Shown: positions 9,013-19,455 of the stretch, in pieces
How positions within the stretch are numbered: the first letter of the stretch is position 1
Layout of the letters: each line of letters starts with the position of its first letter
Assembly (NCBI RefSeq): GCF_001703635.1
Contig: NZ_LQZT01000050.1
Span: 23,794-87,793 of the forward strand
Length of the DNA: 64,000 bases
Origin: Parahoeflea olei
GTDB taxonomy: Bacteria > Pseudomonadota > Alphaproteobacteria > Rhizobiales > Rhizobiaceae
Direction of reading: 5' to 3'
The notes under the pieces: model-generated
The model's database searches: none
The model's input: the letters and a program-made list of their open reading frames with translations, nothing else
What the model was told of the DNA's origin: nothing
Position numbers and translations under genes: made by a program

Positions 9013-9405
9013 TCAGCCTTCCTTGCGGGTGACGATCGTCAGGTTGCCGTCCTGGCTCAGACGCGCCGCCACCACGTCGGCGCTGGAGGCGCCCTTGTCC
9101 TTCAGCGCCTTGACGAGCGCCGGCGAGGTGTCGATCGACGCGCGCAACTGGTCGAGATCCTCGGTGCTGCGCTGCTTTTCGATTTCCGCCACCTGGGCCT
9201 GGGATTGTTCGGGAAGTTCGGTCACATCGATAATGCTCACGGTCTTGACCGCCGGCTGCTGCGCCTGGCCCTGGCCCTGGGTTTGGGTCTGCGCCGTCTC
9301 GGGCTTGGCAGCGGGGGGCGTTGGGGTGGGCTCCACGGCGGTCTGGGCGAGTGCGGGGGCGGCGCCAAGCGCGAGGGCCGCAGCGATGACAAGAGCGTTC
9401 TTCAT
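9013..9405 (-). CDS. Secreted hypothetical protein, paralogue B
   Basis: 130-residue exported protein. Signal peptide residues 1-20 end APALAQ. A Pro/Thr/Gln-rich linker (about residues 22-52) precedes a folded part with VSIIDVTELPEQSQ and a C-terminal SPALVKALKDKG, DVVAARLSQDGNLTIV. That end matches the layout of the adjacent gene at 8335. Start at 9405 was chosen because the signal peptide begins there and AAGGA lies upstream. It is divergent from ureC, with 164 bases between the two starts that must hold both promoters. No function can be assigned. Confidence 0.75.
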   Translation of the reverse strand: MKNALVIAAALALGAAPALAQTAVEPTPTPPAAKPETAQTQTQGQGQAQQPAVKTVSIIDVTELPEQSQAQVAEIEKQRSTEDLDQLRASIDTSPALVKALKDKGASSADVVAARLSQDGNLTIVTRKEG

Positions 9406-9569
9406 GATCGAATCCTTCCTTCGGAGTTCTGGGTCGGCCTTCCGCAACGCGGAGTGCCCGCGCACAACACCGCCCGAAAGTGGCTTCACGCTGCCGCCCG
9501 CAAGGTCATCGCTGGGCGATTGTGTGGCGGCAATATGATAAGGTTTCAACACATGCGGGGAGTGATCCT

Positions 9570-11279
<1,710 letters not shown>

Positions 11280-11283
11280 GGCC

Positions 11284-11823
11284 ATGATGGAAATCGCGCC
11301 CGCCCCTGAAACGCCGATCCGGATTGTCCGCGCATCCGGCGATTTTGCCGATTGGGACAGCCTGCACGCGCTGCTCGTGCGCTGCTTTGCCTATATGGAA
11401 GGGCGCATCGATCCGCCCTCGTCGCTGGCGGCGATGGGGCCGGCGGAGCTCGAAGCCAAATCCCGCACCGAGATCCTGCTACTGGCCATGGCGGGCGCGC
11501 GGATCGCCGGTTGCCTCTTCCTCCGGCTCGATGCCGACGCGGTCTATATCGGCAAGCTTGCGGTCGATGCCCCCTTCCGGCGGCAGGGCCTCGCCCGCCG
11601 GTTGATCGCGGCGGCGGAGGCGATCGCCCGCGAGACCGGTCGGCCGAAGCTCGTGCTTCAGACCCGGGTCGAACTTGCGGAAAACCAGGACAGTTTCGCG
11701 CGGCTGGGCTTTGCCATCACCGCCCGGACCGCGCATCAGGGCTTTGACCGTCCGACCTCCGTCACCATGACCCGTCCGGTCGGGGCGCCGGCCCGGGCCG
11801 TTCCCCACGGAGAGCCGGCATGA
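11284..11823 (+). CDS. GNAT family N-acetyltransferase
   Basis: 179-residue GCN5-type acetyltransferase that transfers acetyl from acetyl-CoA to an unknown amine. The core is IGKLAVDAPFRRQGLARRLI (about residues 89-108), containing the Q/R-x2-G-x-[GA] pyrophosphate loop RRQGLA, and a later NQDSFARLGF matches the C-terminal beta-bulge region. It begins four bases after the ureC stop, so it is almost certainly cotranscribed with urease. GNAT genes are found inside several rhizobial urease operons without a proven role. Confidence 0.85.
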   Translation: MMEIAPAPETPIRIVRASGDFADWDSLHALLVRCFAYMEGRIDPPSSLAAMGPAELEAKSRTEILLLAMAGARIAGCLFLRLDADAVYIGKLAVDAPFRRQGLARRLIAAAEAIARETGRPKLVLQTRVELAENQDSFARLGFAITARTAHQGFDRPTSVTMTRPVGAPARAVPHGEPA

Positions 11824-11946
11824 ACACTCTGCGCACCAGTTCCGGGCGAGCGACCCATGCAGAAACAGCATGGCTGCCCCAAGCAATCGGCAAAATGCTG
11901 CACTGCAAAACGTGCTATAAGCCGTTAGCAGCAAAGGAAAATTGCC

Positions 11947-12114
11947 ATGATGACTTCCAGCCAGAACAGATTCCGTCGTTTCTTCAGCGGTGCGGCACGG
12001 TCGATCAGCATTGCCACCCAGGCCGATCGCCTCGCCCATACCCCGGAGGATGTCTTCATCGCCCGCGGCACCACCCGCGAAAAGGCGATCCGCGACCTGA
12101 TCGACCAGCTCTAA
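11947..12114 (+). CDS. 55-residue small protein in the urease locus
   Basis: Short intact frame with tandem ATG codons at 11947 and 11950 and AAAGGA eight bases upstream. The product is basic at its N terminus (NRFRRFF) and ends in a helical segment, TPEDVFIARGTTREKAIRDL (residues 32-51), that looks like a conserved small alpha-helical domain. I do not recognise a named family; DUF1127-like small proteins are the closest in feel. An extended minus-10 like TGCTATAAG lies about 35 bases upstream, so it may have its own promoter. It sits between the acetyltransferase and ureE, with 178 non-coding bases after it. Confidence 0.6.
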   Translation: MMTSSQNRFRRFFSGAARSISIATQADRLAHTPEDVFIARGTTREKAIRDLIDQL

Positions 12115-12292
12115 GCACCTGCGACCAACACCAAGCAGGCCGCCCGCGCACCTGCGCACGCGTCGCTGACGGTGCGATGCCGGCCGGGCGGTTTGCGTCT
12201 GCGGCCAGGGTGTCGCCGGCAATTCGGGGCCGGGCTTGCTTGTGCCCGGCGGTGTCCGGGCTGACGGCAGTCCTTGGCACGGGGGCGCGTCC

Positions 12293-12832
12293 ATGCTGAC
12301 CGCGACCTCCGTCACCCGCCAGTTCAGCGATCCGGCCGCGACCATCACGCTCGACGAAACCGCGCGGCACCGCCGCCGCATGATGATGACCTCCGACCGC
12401 ACCGTGCGCGGCGGAACCATTGCCTTTCTTCTCGATCTTCCCGCGGCCCGCCTGTTGCGCCATGGCGACGGGCTGGTGCTGAGCGACGGCCGCATCGTCG
12501 AGGTGCGCGCCAGGCCCGAAGCCCTGATGCATGTCGAGGGCAGGGACGCGACCCATCTGCTCACGCTTGCCTGGCAGATCGGCAACCGCCATCTCGCCGC
12601 CGAGATTTCCGCCAGTGCCATTCGCATACGGCGCGATCACGTGATCCGCGACATGCTGGTGGGACTTGGCGCGCGCGTGAGCGATGTCGAAGCCCCGTTC
12701 GACCCCGAAGGCGGGGCCTATGGTGGCGCCCATGCGGCGCATACGCATCACGATCACCATCATCCTCACGACCATTCGCATGACCAAACTGGTGGCCACG
12801 ATCATGGCCCGCATGGCCACCGCCATGACTGA
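12293..12832 (+). CDS. ureE: Urease accessory protein UreE with histidine-rich tail
   Basis: UreE is the nickel metallochaperone for urease. The 179-residue protein has an N-terminal peptide-binding domain and a C-terminal metal domain with GNRHLAAEI (near residue 101) carrying the conserved His. The final 36 residues form a very histidine-rich tail with about 15 His interspersed with Asp and Gly, suited to binding several nickel ions. Start at 12293 follows a purine-rich GGGGG tract. Its last codons overlap the start of the next gene by eight bases. Confidence 0.93.
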   Translation: MLTATSVTRQFSDPAATITLDETARHRRRMMMTSDRTVRGGTIAFLLDLPAARLLRHGDGLVLSDGRIVEVRARPEALMHVEGRDATHLLTLAWQIGNRHLAAEISASAIRIRRDHVIRDMLVGLGARVSDVEAPFDPEGGAYGGAHAAHTHHDHHHPHDHSHDQTGGHDHGPHGHRHD

Positions 12833-13043
12833 GCGGCGCGACTGGCACTGCGATCCGATCACGGACGACACGGTGATCGATGCGCGGTACCGGAACACCC
12901 AGACTGTGCGCCGCTATTTCAAGTCCCGGATCGGCGATCATTTCACCTTCGACCGCCCCTTCATGGCCTGGATGAAATCCCACGCCGGATCGACGATGCG
13001 CGACGCGGTCGCGGAATGGCGTAAGCGCAAGGGGGCGACATGA
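12825..13043 (+). CDS. DUF6434-like small protein
   Basis: 72-residue cytoplasmic protein matching the pattern of the DUF6434 domain: an early DWHCDPIT, then YRNTQTVRRYFKSRIGDHF (about residues 22-40), FDRPFMAWMK, and a C-terminal TMRDAVAEWRKRK. In other proteins this domain is attached to SAP-like or regulatory parts; its role is not known. The ATG at 12825 lies inside the ureE tail codons, and its TGA overlaps the ureF ATG (ATGA), so it is translationally coupled on both sides. It is unusual as a member of a urease operon. Confidence 0.75.
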   Translation: MTERRDWHCDPITDDTVIDARYRNTQTVRRYFKSRIGDHFTFDRPFMAWMKSHAGSTMRDAVAEWRKRKGAT

Positions 13044-13716
13044 CGGAGTCCGCCTCGCTGCTGCGGCTGATGAGCTGGTTGTCGCCGGTCTTCCCGATCG
13101 GCGGCTTCGCCTATTCCGCGGGCCTCGAGCAGGCCGCGCGCGCGGGCCTTGTGCGCGACCGGGCGGGAGTGTCGGACTGGATCGCGGTGCAGGTCACGCG
13201 CGGGGCGGCATGGAACGATGCCGTGATCCTGATCCGGGCGCAGGCCGAGGCCCGCGACGCCGCCGCGCTCGATGATCTTGCCAGTCTCTGCCTTGCGCTC
13301 TGCGTCGGCCAGGAACGCCACGACGAGACGCTGAACCAGGGCGTCTCCTTCCTCGAAGCGGTCAGGCACTGGGTTGCCTCCGGCCGCCTGCCGGGGGGCG
13401 AGGTGCCGCTGCCGGTGGCCGTCGGCGCCGCGGCCGGGGTTGAACGGATCGCGGCCGTGGTCGAACGGATCGAGCCGCGTCTGCTCGCCTGCGCCTATCT
13501 GCACGGCTTCGTCTCCAACCAGCTGCAATGCGCGATCAGGCTGTCGCTGCTGGGGCAGGACGGCGCGGCGAGGGTGCTTTCGGACCTCGAACCGGTGATC
13601 GATGCGGCGGGCGAGCGCGCCGCCGGCTCGACGCTCGACGACCTTGGCGGCGCCGCCTTCATTTGTGACAGTGCCGCCATGCGCCACGAAACCCTGCAAC
13701 CAAGGCTGTTTTTGTC

Positions 13717-13720
<4 letters not shown>
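13040..13720 (+). CDS. ureF: Urease accessory protein UreF
   Basis: 226-residue all-helical UreF, which bridges UreD and UreG and acts on the GTPase during nickel insertion. Diagnostic segments are LMSWLSPVFPIGGFAYSAGLE (N-terminal region, residues about 10-29), RQERHDET-like GQERHDETLNQG, and the C-terminal helix with GSTLDDLGG. The start overlaps the preceding stop (ATGA), and its own TGA overlaps the ureG ATG in the same way. Length and order (E-F-G) are normal apart from the inserted DUF6434 gene. Confidence 0.95.
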
Positions 13721-14341
<621 letters not shown>

Positions 14342-14390
14342 CCGTTCACGCCGGTCGCAGGTGGAAAGCCGCCGAGGGCGGCGGGGCTCA

Positions 14391-15125
14391 TCAGTCCCGC
14401 TCGAAATCCGGCAGGCTGTTGAAGGCCGTGCGCAAGGCGTCCGACCAGCCGTCGGAGATCTTGCGGTAATAGGGATCGGTGGCCTGGATGCGCTTCTCGT
14501 AGCCCTTGGTCAGGCTGTCGCGCTCGTAGAACTGCAGGTCGAGCGGCAGGCCCACAGACAGGTTCGATTTCAGCGTGGAATCGAACGAGACATAGAGCAG
14601 CTTGGTCGCCATCTCGAAGCTCATCTCCGGATCGTAGGCGCGCACCAGGATCGGCTTGCCGTATTTGTGCTCGCCGATCTGAAAGAAGGGATTGTCCTCG
14701 GTGGCCTCGATGAAATTGCCTTCGGGATAGATCAGGAACATCCGCATCGAGCCGCCGGCCACCTGTCCGCCGAGAATGAAGGTGGCGCTGAAGGTGGCTT
14801 CGCTCTGGTAGCCGCCATCGGTCGCGGTCTTGATGACCTCGCGGACCGTCGCCCCGACGAGACGCGCGACCTCGAACATCGACGGCGCTTCCATGATGTC
14901 GGGATGGCGCTCGCTTGCGGCCTTGGTGTGCTCCTCGAGCATGCTCACCACCGTCTGCGTGGTCGCCAGGTTGCCCGCCGACAGAAGCGTGATCAGCCGG
15001 TCGCCCGGCTTGCACCAGGTGTGCATCTTGCGGAAGGTGGAGATGTTGTCGACACCGGCATTGGTCCGCGTGTCGGACATGAACACAAGGCCCCGGTTGA
15101 GGCGTAGTCCGACGCAATAGGTCAT
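14391..15125 (-). CDS. Anbu proteasome-type protease
   Basis: Anbu (ancestral beta subunit) is a bacterial relative of HslV and proteasome beta subunits that forms self-compartmentalised rings. After Met removal the protein starts TYCVGL, giving the catalytic Thr1; Asp17 (FMSDTRT) and Lys32 (TFRKM) complete the expected active-site set. At 244 residues it has the Anbu length, longer than HslV. It is last in a four-gene minus-strand operon with ATP-grasp, alpha-E and transglutaminase genes, the arrangement known for Anbu. Natural substrates and function are unresolved. Confidence 0.93.
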   Translation of the reverse strand: MTYCVGLRLNRGLVFMSDTRTNAGVDNISTFRKMHTWCKPGDRLITLLSAGNLATTQTVVSMLEEHTKAASERHPDIMEAPSMFEVARLVGATVREVIKTATDGGYQSEATFSATFILGGQVAGGSMRMFLIYPEGNFIEATEDNPFFQIGEHKYGKPILVRAYDPEMSFEMATKLLYVSFDSTLKSNLSVGLPLDLQFYERDSLTKGYEKRIQATDPYYRKISDGWSDALRTAFNSLPDFERD

Positions 15126-15161
15126 GGTGTGCGAATCGCCCCCGATGAAGCAGCCAGAGCC

Positions 15162-15956
15162 TTATTGCTCCACTGTTATCCTTACCTCAAGCTGTTCTTC
15201 GCCGGTTCCGGTGCGAATACCAGAAATAGGGGCGGCGTCGCGGTAGTCGAGGCCATAGGCGATGTGGACGTAGCGGTCGTCGGGCGAGATGTCGTTGGCA
15301 GGATCGAAGCCGACCCAGCCGAGCCCCTTGATATGGGCTTCCGCCCAGGCATGGCTCGCGGCCTGGTCGGGCACCTCCTGCATCATCAGGTAGCCGGAGA
15401 CGTAGCGCGCGGGGAAGCCGAGCAGCCGGGCCGCCGCGACGAAGGCCTGGGCATGGTCCTGGCAGACGCCTTTGCCGGAGGCGAGCGCGTCTTCCGCCGC
15501 GGTGTGGGTTTGGGTCGCACCCGGCACATAGTCCATGGTCTGGTGCAGCCGGGTCTTGAGGCTGTGCAACTGGTCGAGCGGCTCGCCCTTGTCGATGCCG
15601 CGGGCAAGCTCGCGGATGGTCTTGCCGGGTTTGGTGAGCATCGTGTCGCGCTGGTAGAGCCACAGCGGCATATAGGCCCGGTGCGCGCCGAGCACGCCGC
15701 TCTTGTCGCTGGTCTCGACCACGCCCGAGGCCACCACCCGGATGGCGCTGGTGTCGCGGCTGGCGCTCACCAGCTCCACCTTGTTGCCGAACTGGTCGAT
15801 ATAGCGCGCTTCCACCACGCCGCCTTCGACTTCGGTGGTCCAGGACCGCACGCTTTGCAGCGGGCTGTCCTGAGGGCAAAGCCGCAGCCGCTGCAGGGCG
15901 TAGCGCACGGGATGCGCATACGCGTAATCGGTGACATGGGAGATTTTCAGGTGCAT
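15162..15956 (-). CDS. Transglutaminase-like cysteine protease family protein
   Basis: 264-residue protein with the bacterial transglutaminase N-terminal domain (starts MHLKISHVTDYAYAHPVRYA) followed by a transglutaminase core. The catalytic triad is visible: Cys in GKGVCQDHAQ (about residue 164), His in ASHAWAEAH, Asp in GFDPANDI. Such proteins act as peptidases or amide-bond exchangers. It lies between the alpha-E and Anbu genes with gaps of only 4 and 36 bases, so it is part of the Anbu operon. Start at 15956 is taken as the family N terminus. Confidence 0.93.
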   Translation of the reverse strand: MHLKISHVTDYAYAHPVRYALQRLRLCPQDSPLQSVRSWTTEVEGGVVEARYIDQFGNKVELVSASRDTSAIRVVASGVVETSDKSGVLGAHRAYMPLWLYQRDTMLTKPGKTIRELARGIDKGEPLDQLHSLKTRLHQTMDYVPGATQTHTAAEDALASGKGVCQDHAQAFVAAARLLGFPARYVSGYLMMQEVPDQAASHAWAEAHIKGLGWVGFDPANDISPDDRYVHIAYGLDYRDAAPISGIRTGTGEEQLEVRITVEQ

Positions 15957-15960
15957 CGGG

Positions 15961-16905
15961 TCAGTCCTGGTAGAACCGGTAGACGTCGGAGATCTCGGCT
16001 GCAATCCGGCTGTTCTGGCCTATGAAATCCTGCAGGAATTCGTGCAGGCCCCGGTCCATGATTTCCTGGATTTCGTGACCGCGCAGCATACCGACCACAT
16101 CCGCCACCATGTCGTGGCAGGAGCTGCGTTCGCCATATTCGCGTTCGAGATAGGACAGGTTGGAATCGATCTTGTCGTAGCAATAGGCGAGCGAGCGTGG
16201 CATCCGGCCGTTCAGGATCAGGAAATCGGCGATGTTGGCCGGCTTGTAGTCGTCGTCATAGACCCAGCCATAGGAGCGGTGCGCCGACACCGAGCGCAGG
16301 ATCGATTCCCACTGCACGTTGTCGAGCGAGGAACCCACATAGGACACCGCCGGCAACAGCACGTAATATTTCACGTCGAGAATGCGCGAGGTGTTGTCGG
16401 CGCGCTCGATGAAGGTGCCGAGCCGCGAGAAGTTGAACAGCTCGTTGCGCAGCATGGTGCCGTGGAAGGCGCCGCGGATCAGGCCGGTGCGCTGCTTGAT
16501 GTTGTTGATGATCTCGGGCATCTCCGCGTCCGAGACCCGGCGGGCGAGCTGCGCCTTGATGTCGAGATAGCACTCATTGGTGGCTTCCCAGGCTTCGCGC
16601 GTAAGCGCGGTGCGGACCATCCGGCCATTGTTGCGCGCGGCCTCGATGGCCGAAAGAATGCTCGACGGATTGGACTTGTCGCGCAGCAGATAGTTGACGG
16701 CGTCGGCGCTGGTCACCTCGCTGTTCGCTGCCGAGTAGGAGCTGAACACGCCGGAGCTGCGCAGCACCGACTCCCATTCCTCCTCGTGCCCGTGCATGCG
16801 CGTGAGCGACATCCTCAGGCCGGCGTCGATCAGGCGCGCGGTGTTTTCCGCGCGCTCGATATAGCGGAACATCCAGAAAAGGCCGTTTGCGGTGCGTCCC
16901 AGCAT
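15961..16905 (-). CDS. Alpha-E domain protein (DUF403)
   Basis: 314-residue all-helical alpha-E protein. It opens with the family signature MLGRTANGLFWMFRYIERAE (residues 1-20) and has a matching second element ending SRLGTFIERADNTSRILD near residue 170, both with the ER-A-[ED]-N-T motif. Alpha-E proteins always travel with circularly permuted ATP-grasp enzymes; comparative genomics has led to the proposal that they take part in a peptide or amide synthesis or modification process. It starts one base after the ATP-grasp stop (TGA-G-ATG), and four bases separate it from the transglutaminase gene. Confidence 0.93.
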   Translation of the reverse strand: MLGRTANGLFWMFRYIERAENTARLIDAGLRMSLTRMHGHEEEWESVLRSSGVFSSYSAANSEVTSADAVNYLLRDKSNPSSILSAIEAARNNGRMVRTALTREAWEATNECYLDIKAQLARRVSDAEMPEIINNIKQRTGLIRGAFHGTMLRNELFNFSRLGTFIERADNTSRILDVKYYVLLPAVSYVGSSLDNVQWESILRSVSAHRSYGWVYDDDYKPANIADFLILNGRMPRSLAYCYDKIDSNLSYLEREYGERSSCHDMVADVVGMLRGHEIQEIMDRGLHEFLQDFIGQNSRIAAEISDVYRFYQD

Positions 16906-16906
16906 C

Positions 16907-18316
16907 TCAGTCCTCCAGCACCCAGGTGTCCTTGGTGCCGCCTCCCTGGCTGGAATTGACGACGAGCGAGCCTTCCTTGAGCGCCACCCGCGTGAGCCCC
17001 CCGGGGATGATCTGGATCTTGTCGGACACCAGCACGAAGGGGCGCAGGTCGACATGCCGCGGCGCGAGCCCCTTCTTGACGAGGATCGGCACTGTCGACA
17101 GCGACAGTGTCGGCTGGGCGATGTAGTTGCCGGGCTTGGCCTTGAGCTTGGCGGCGAACTCGCTGCGCTCGCGCTTGCTGGCAGCCGGTCCCACCAGCAT
17201 GCCGTAGCCGCCCGAGCCGTGCACTTCCTTGACCACCAGGTCTGCCAGGTTGTCGAGCACGTAAGCCAGCGTGTCGGGTTCCGAGCAGCGATAGGTCGGC
17301 ACATTTTCGAGGATCGGCTTCTGCCCGGTGTAGAACTCGACGATCTCCGGCATGTAGGAATAGATCGCCTTGTCGTCGGCGATCCCGGTGCCGGGTGCGT
17401 TGGCAATGGTGATGTTGCCGGCGCGGTAGACATCCATGATCCCGGGCACACCGAGCGTCGAATCCGGCCGGAACGTCAGCGGATCGAGGAAATCGTCGTC
17501 GACGCGGCGGTAGAGCACGTCGATCGCCACATAGCCGCGCGTGGTGCGCATCGCCACCTTGCCGTCGATCACCCTGAGGTCCGAGCCCTCCACCAGCTCG
17601 ACGCCCATCTGGTCGGCGAGATAGGCGTGCTCGTAGAAGGCGGAGTTGAAGATGCCCGGGGTCAGCACGGCGATGCGCGGCTTGCCGGTGCAGCCCGGAG
17701 GCGCGACCGCGGCCAGGCTGTGGCGCAAAAGCTTGGGATAGTTCTCGACCGGCCGCACCTTGTTCAAATGAAACAGCTCGGGGAACATCTGCATCATGGT
17801 TTCGCGGTTCTCGAGCATGTAGGACACGCCCGAAGGGGTGCGCGCATTGTCCTCAAGCACGTAGAACTGGCCTTCGCCGGTGCGCACGATGTCGGTGCCG
17901 ATGATGTGGGTATAGACGCCGCCGGGCGGCCGCATCCCGATCATCTCGGGCAGGAAGGCATCGTTCTTCTCGATCAGGATCCGCGGCACGCGGCCCGCCT
18001 TGATGATTTCCTGCTTGTGGTAGATGTCGTCGAGAAAGGCGTTGAGCGCCATCACCCGCTGTTCGATGCCCTGCGCGAGCTTGCGCCACTCGGAGCCTGA
18101 AATGATGCGCGGGACGATGTCGAAGGGAATGAGCCGCTCGGCCGAATCCTCCTTGCCGTAAACCGCGAAGGTAATCCCGGTCTTCCGGAAGATGTTTTCG
18201 GCGTCGCGGGACTTCTTGATCAGATCGGAGATCTTCTGTCCCGAATGCCAATTGAAGTACCCTGTGTAGGGCGCTCTCGGAAGACTGTCCTCAGTCAGCA
18301 TTTCATCGAAAGGCAC
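16907..18316 (-). CDS. Circularly permuted type 2 ATP-grasp protein
   Basis: 469-residue circularly permuted ATP-grasp enzyme (COG2308), expected to form amide bonds using ATP. Recognisable segments include FYVLEDNARTPSGVSYMLENR (mid-protein, near residues 150-170), the TPGIFNSAFYEHAYLA region and VKEVHGSGGYGMLVGP near residue 365, a glycine-rich nucleotide-binding loop. A GTG at 18316 is preceded by AGGGGAG and A-rich spacer, better than the ATG five codons later. It is the first gene of the Anbu operon and its product may create the molecule or tag that the later enzymes act on; that is an inference. Confidence 0.92.
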   Translation of the reverse strand: MPFDEMLTEDSLPRAPYTGYFNWHSGQKISDLIKKSRDAENIFRKTGITFAVYGKEDSAERLIPFDIVPRIISGSEWRKLAQGIEQRVMALNAFLDDIYHKQEIIKAGRVPRILIEKNDAFLPEMIGMRPPGGVYTHIIGTDIVRTGEGQFYVLEDNARTPSGVSYMLENRETMMQMFPELFHLNKVRPVENYPKLLRHSLAAVAPPGCTGKPRIAVLTPGIFNSAFYEHAYLADQMGVELVEGSDLRVIDGKVAMRTTRGYVAIDVLYRRVDDDFLDPLTFRPDSTLGVPGIMDVYRAGNITIANAPGTGIADDKAIYSYMPEIVEFYTGQKPILENVPTYRCSEPDTLAYVLDNLADLVVKEVHGSGGYGMLVGPAASKRERSEFAAKLKAKPGNYIAQPTLSLSTVPILVKKGLAPRHVDLRPFVLVSDKIQIIPGGLTRVALKEGSLVVNSSQGGGTKDTWVLED

Positions 18317-18567
18317 TTTTTTTAAGCTCCCCTTTTGAAAACATAAGATCGTATCAAGATGGAGAAAGCAAGAACCGTGCAGGATTTAGCAGAAATGCCC
18401 GGCGGGCCGATTTTTTTCGCAAGGCGGGACCTCGCGGGCCCTGAGCGGCGCGCCGGATCGGTCGGCGCGGGCGGCAGGCGCCCGGGCTTGCGCTCGTTCC
18501 GGGCCGGGGCTACCTGTGGCACAGCAACCTTCGCCAAGGTCGTCCCTTTGCCCCCCAGGTCCCCGTC

Positions 18568-19455
18568 ATGACGCTCGATCGCATCGCACCGGCCCTCTTC
18601 GTCCTGCTCTGGTCGACCGGCTGGATCGTGGCGAAATATGCGAGCCCCCATGCCGATCCGCTCACCTTCCTGAGCCTGCGCTTCACCCTGGCGGCACTTC
18701 TGTTCGCGGGGCTCGCGGTTGCGGCCGGCGCCGCCTGGCCCAGGACTCGCGCCGGCTGGATGCATTCGCTGGTCTCGGGCCTGTTCCTGCACGGCTTTTA
18801 TCTGGGCGGGGTCTGGTGGGCGATCGCGCAAGGGGTGCCGTCCTCGGTGTCCGGCCTGATTGCGGCGCTGCAGCCGCTGATGACGGCGATTGCCGCCCCC
18901 TTCATCGTCGGCGAACGGCTGGGGCCGCAGCAGAAGCTGGGCGTCGTGCTCGGCTTTGCCGGCCTGGCCATCGCCATCGTTCCGGGCGTGCTCGCACTCG
19001 ACGCGGTGGCGATGAAGGCGGTGCTGGTCCCGCTTCTCGTCAATCTCGTGGCGATGGTCTCGGTTACCTCCGGCACGCTCTACCAGAAGCGCCACCTCCA
19101 GGAGGGTGACCTGCGCTCGATCGCGGCGGTCCAGTATGTGGGCGGGTTCCTGGTGGTCATGCCGCTCGCGCTTGCGCTCGAACCATTGCGGATCGACTGG
19201 ACCCTCGAATTCGTCTTGGCCATGGGCTGGTCCGTGCTCGGCCTGTCGCTGGTCTCGATCATGCTGCTTCTGTACCTGATCCGCCGCGGCCAGGTCTCGC
19301 GCGCCGCCTCGCTCACCTATCTGGTGCCGCCGGCTGTGGCCGTCGAAAGCTGGCTCCTGTTCGGCGAGGACCTGACCGCGCCGATGATCCTCGGCACGCT
19401 CGTGGTGGTGGTCGGCGTCTGGCTCACCAACCGCAAGACCCGGGTCGTCGCCTGA
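18568..19455 (+). CDS. EamA/DMT family transporter
   Basis: 295-residue inner-membrane protein with ten predicted helices in two EamA repeats, typical of drug/metabolite exporters such as RhtA and YdcZ-type efflux proteins. The first repeat begins APALFVLLWSTGWIVAKYA and the second ends TLVVVVGVWLTNRK. The substrate is unknown. Its TGA ends at 19455 and the next gene, on the opposite strand, ends at 19456, so the two coding regions abut tail to tail without a terminator between them. Confidence 0.9.
   Translation: MTLDRIAPALFVLLWSTGWIVAKYASPHADPLTFLSLRFTLAALLFAGLAVAAGAAWPRTRAGWMHSLVSGLFLHGFYLGGVWWAIAQGVPSSVSGLIAALQPLMTAIAAPFIVGERLGPQQKLGVVLGFAGLAIAIVPGVLALDAVAMKAVLVPLLVNLVAMVSVTSGTLYQKRHLQEGDLRSIAAVQYVGGFLVVMPLALALEPLRIDWTLEFVLAMGWSVLGLSLVSIMLLLYLIRRGQVSRAASLTYLVPPAVAVESWLLFGEDLTAPMILGTLVVVVGVWLTNRKTRVVA

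Noticed and set aside
12229..12250. Hairpin GCCGGGC/GCCCGGC before ureE
   Set aside because: Seven GC-only pairs without T-run in a GC-rich gap; no clear role.
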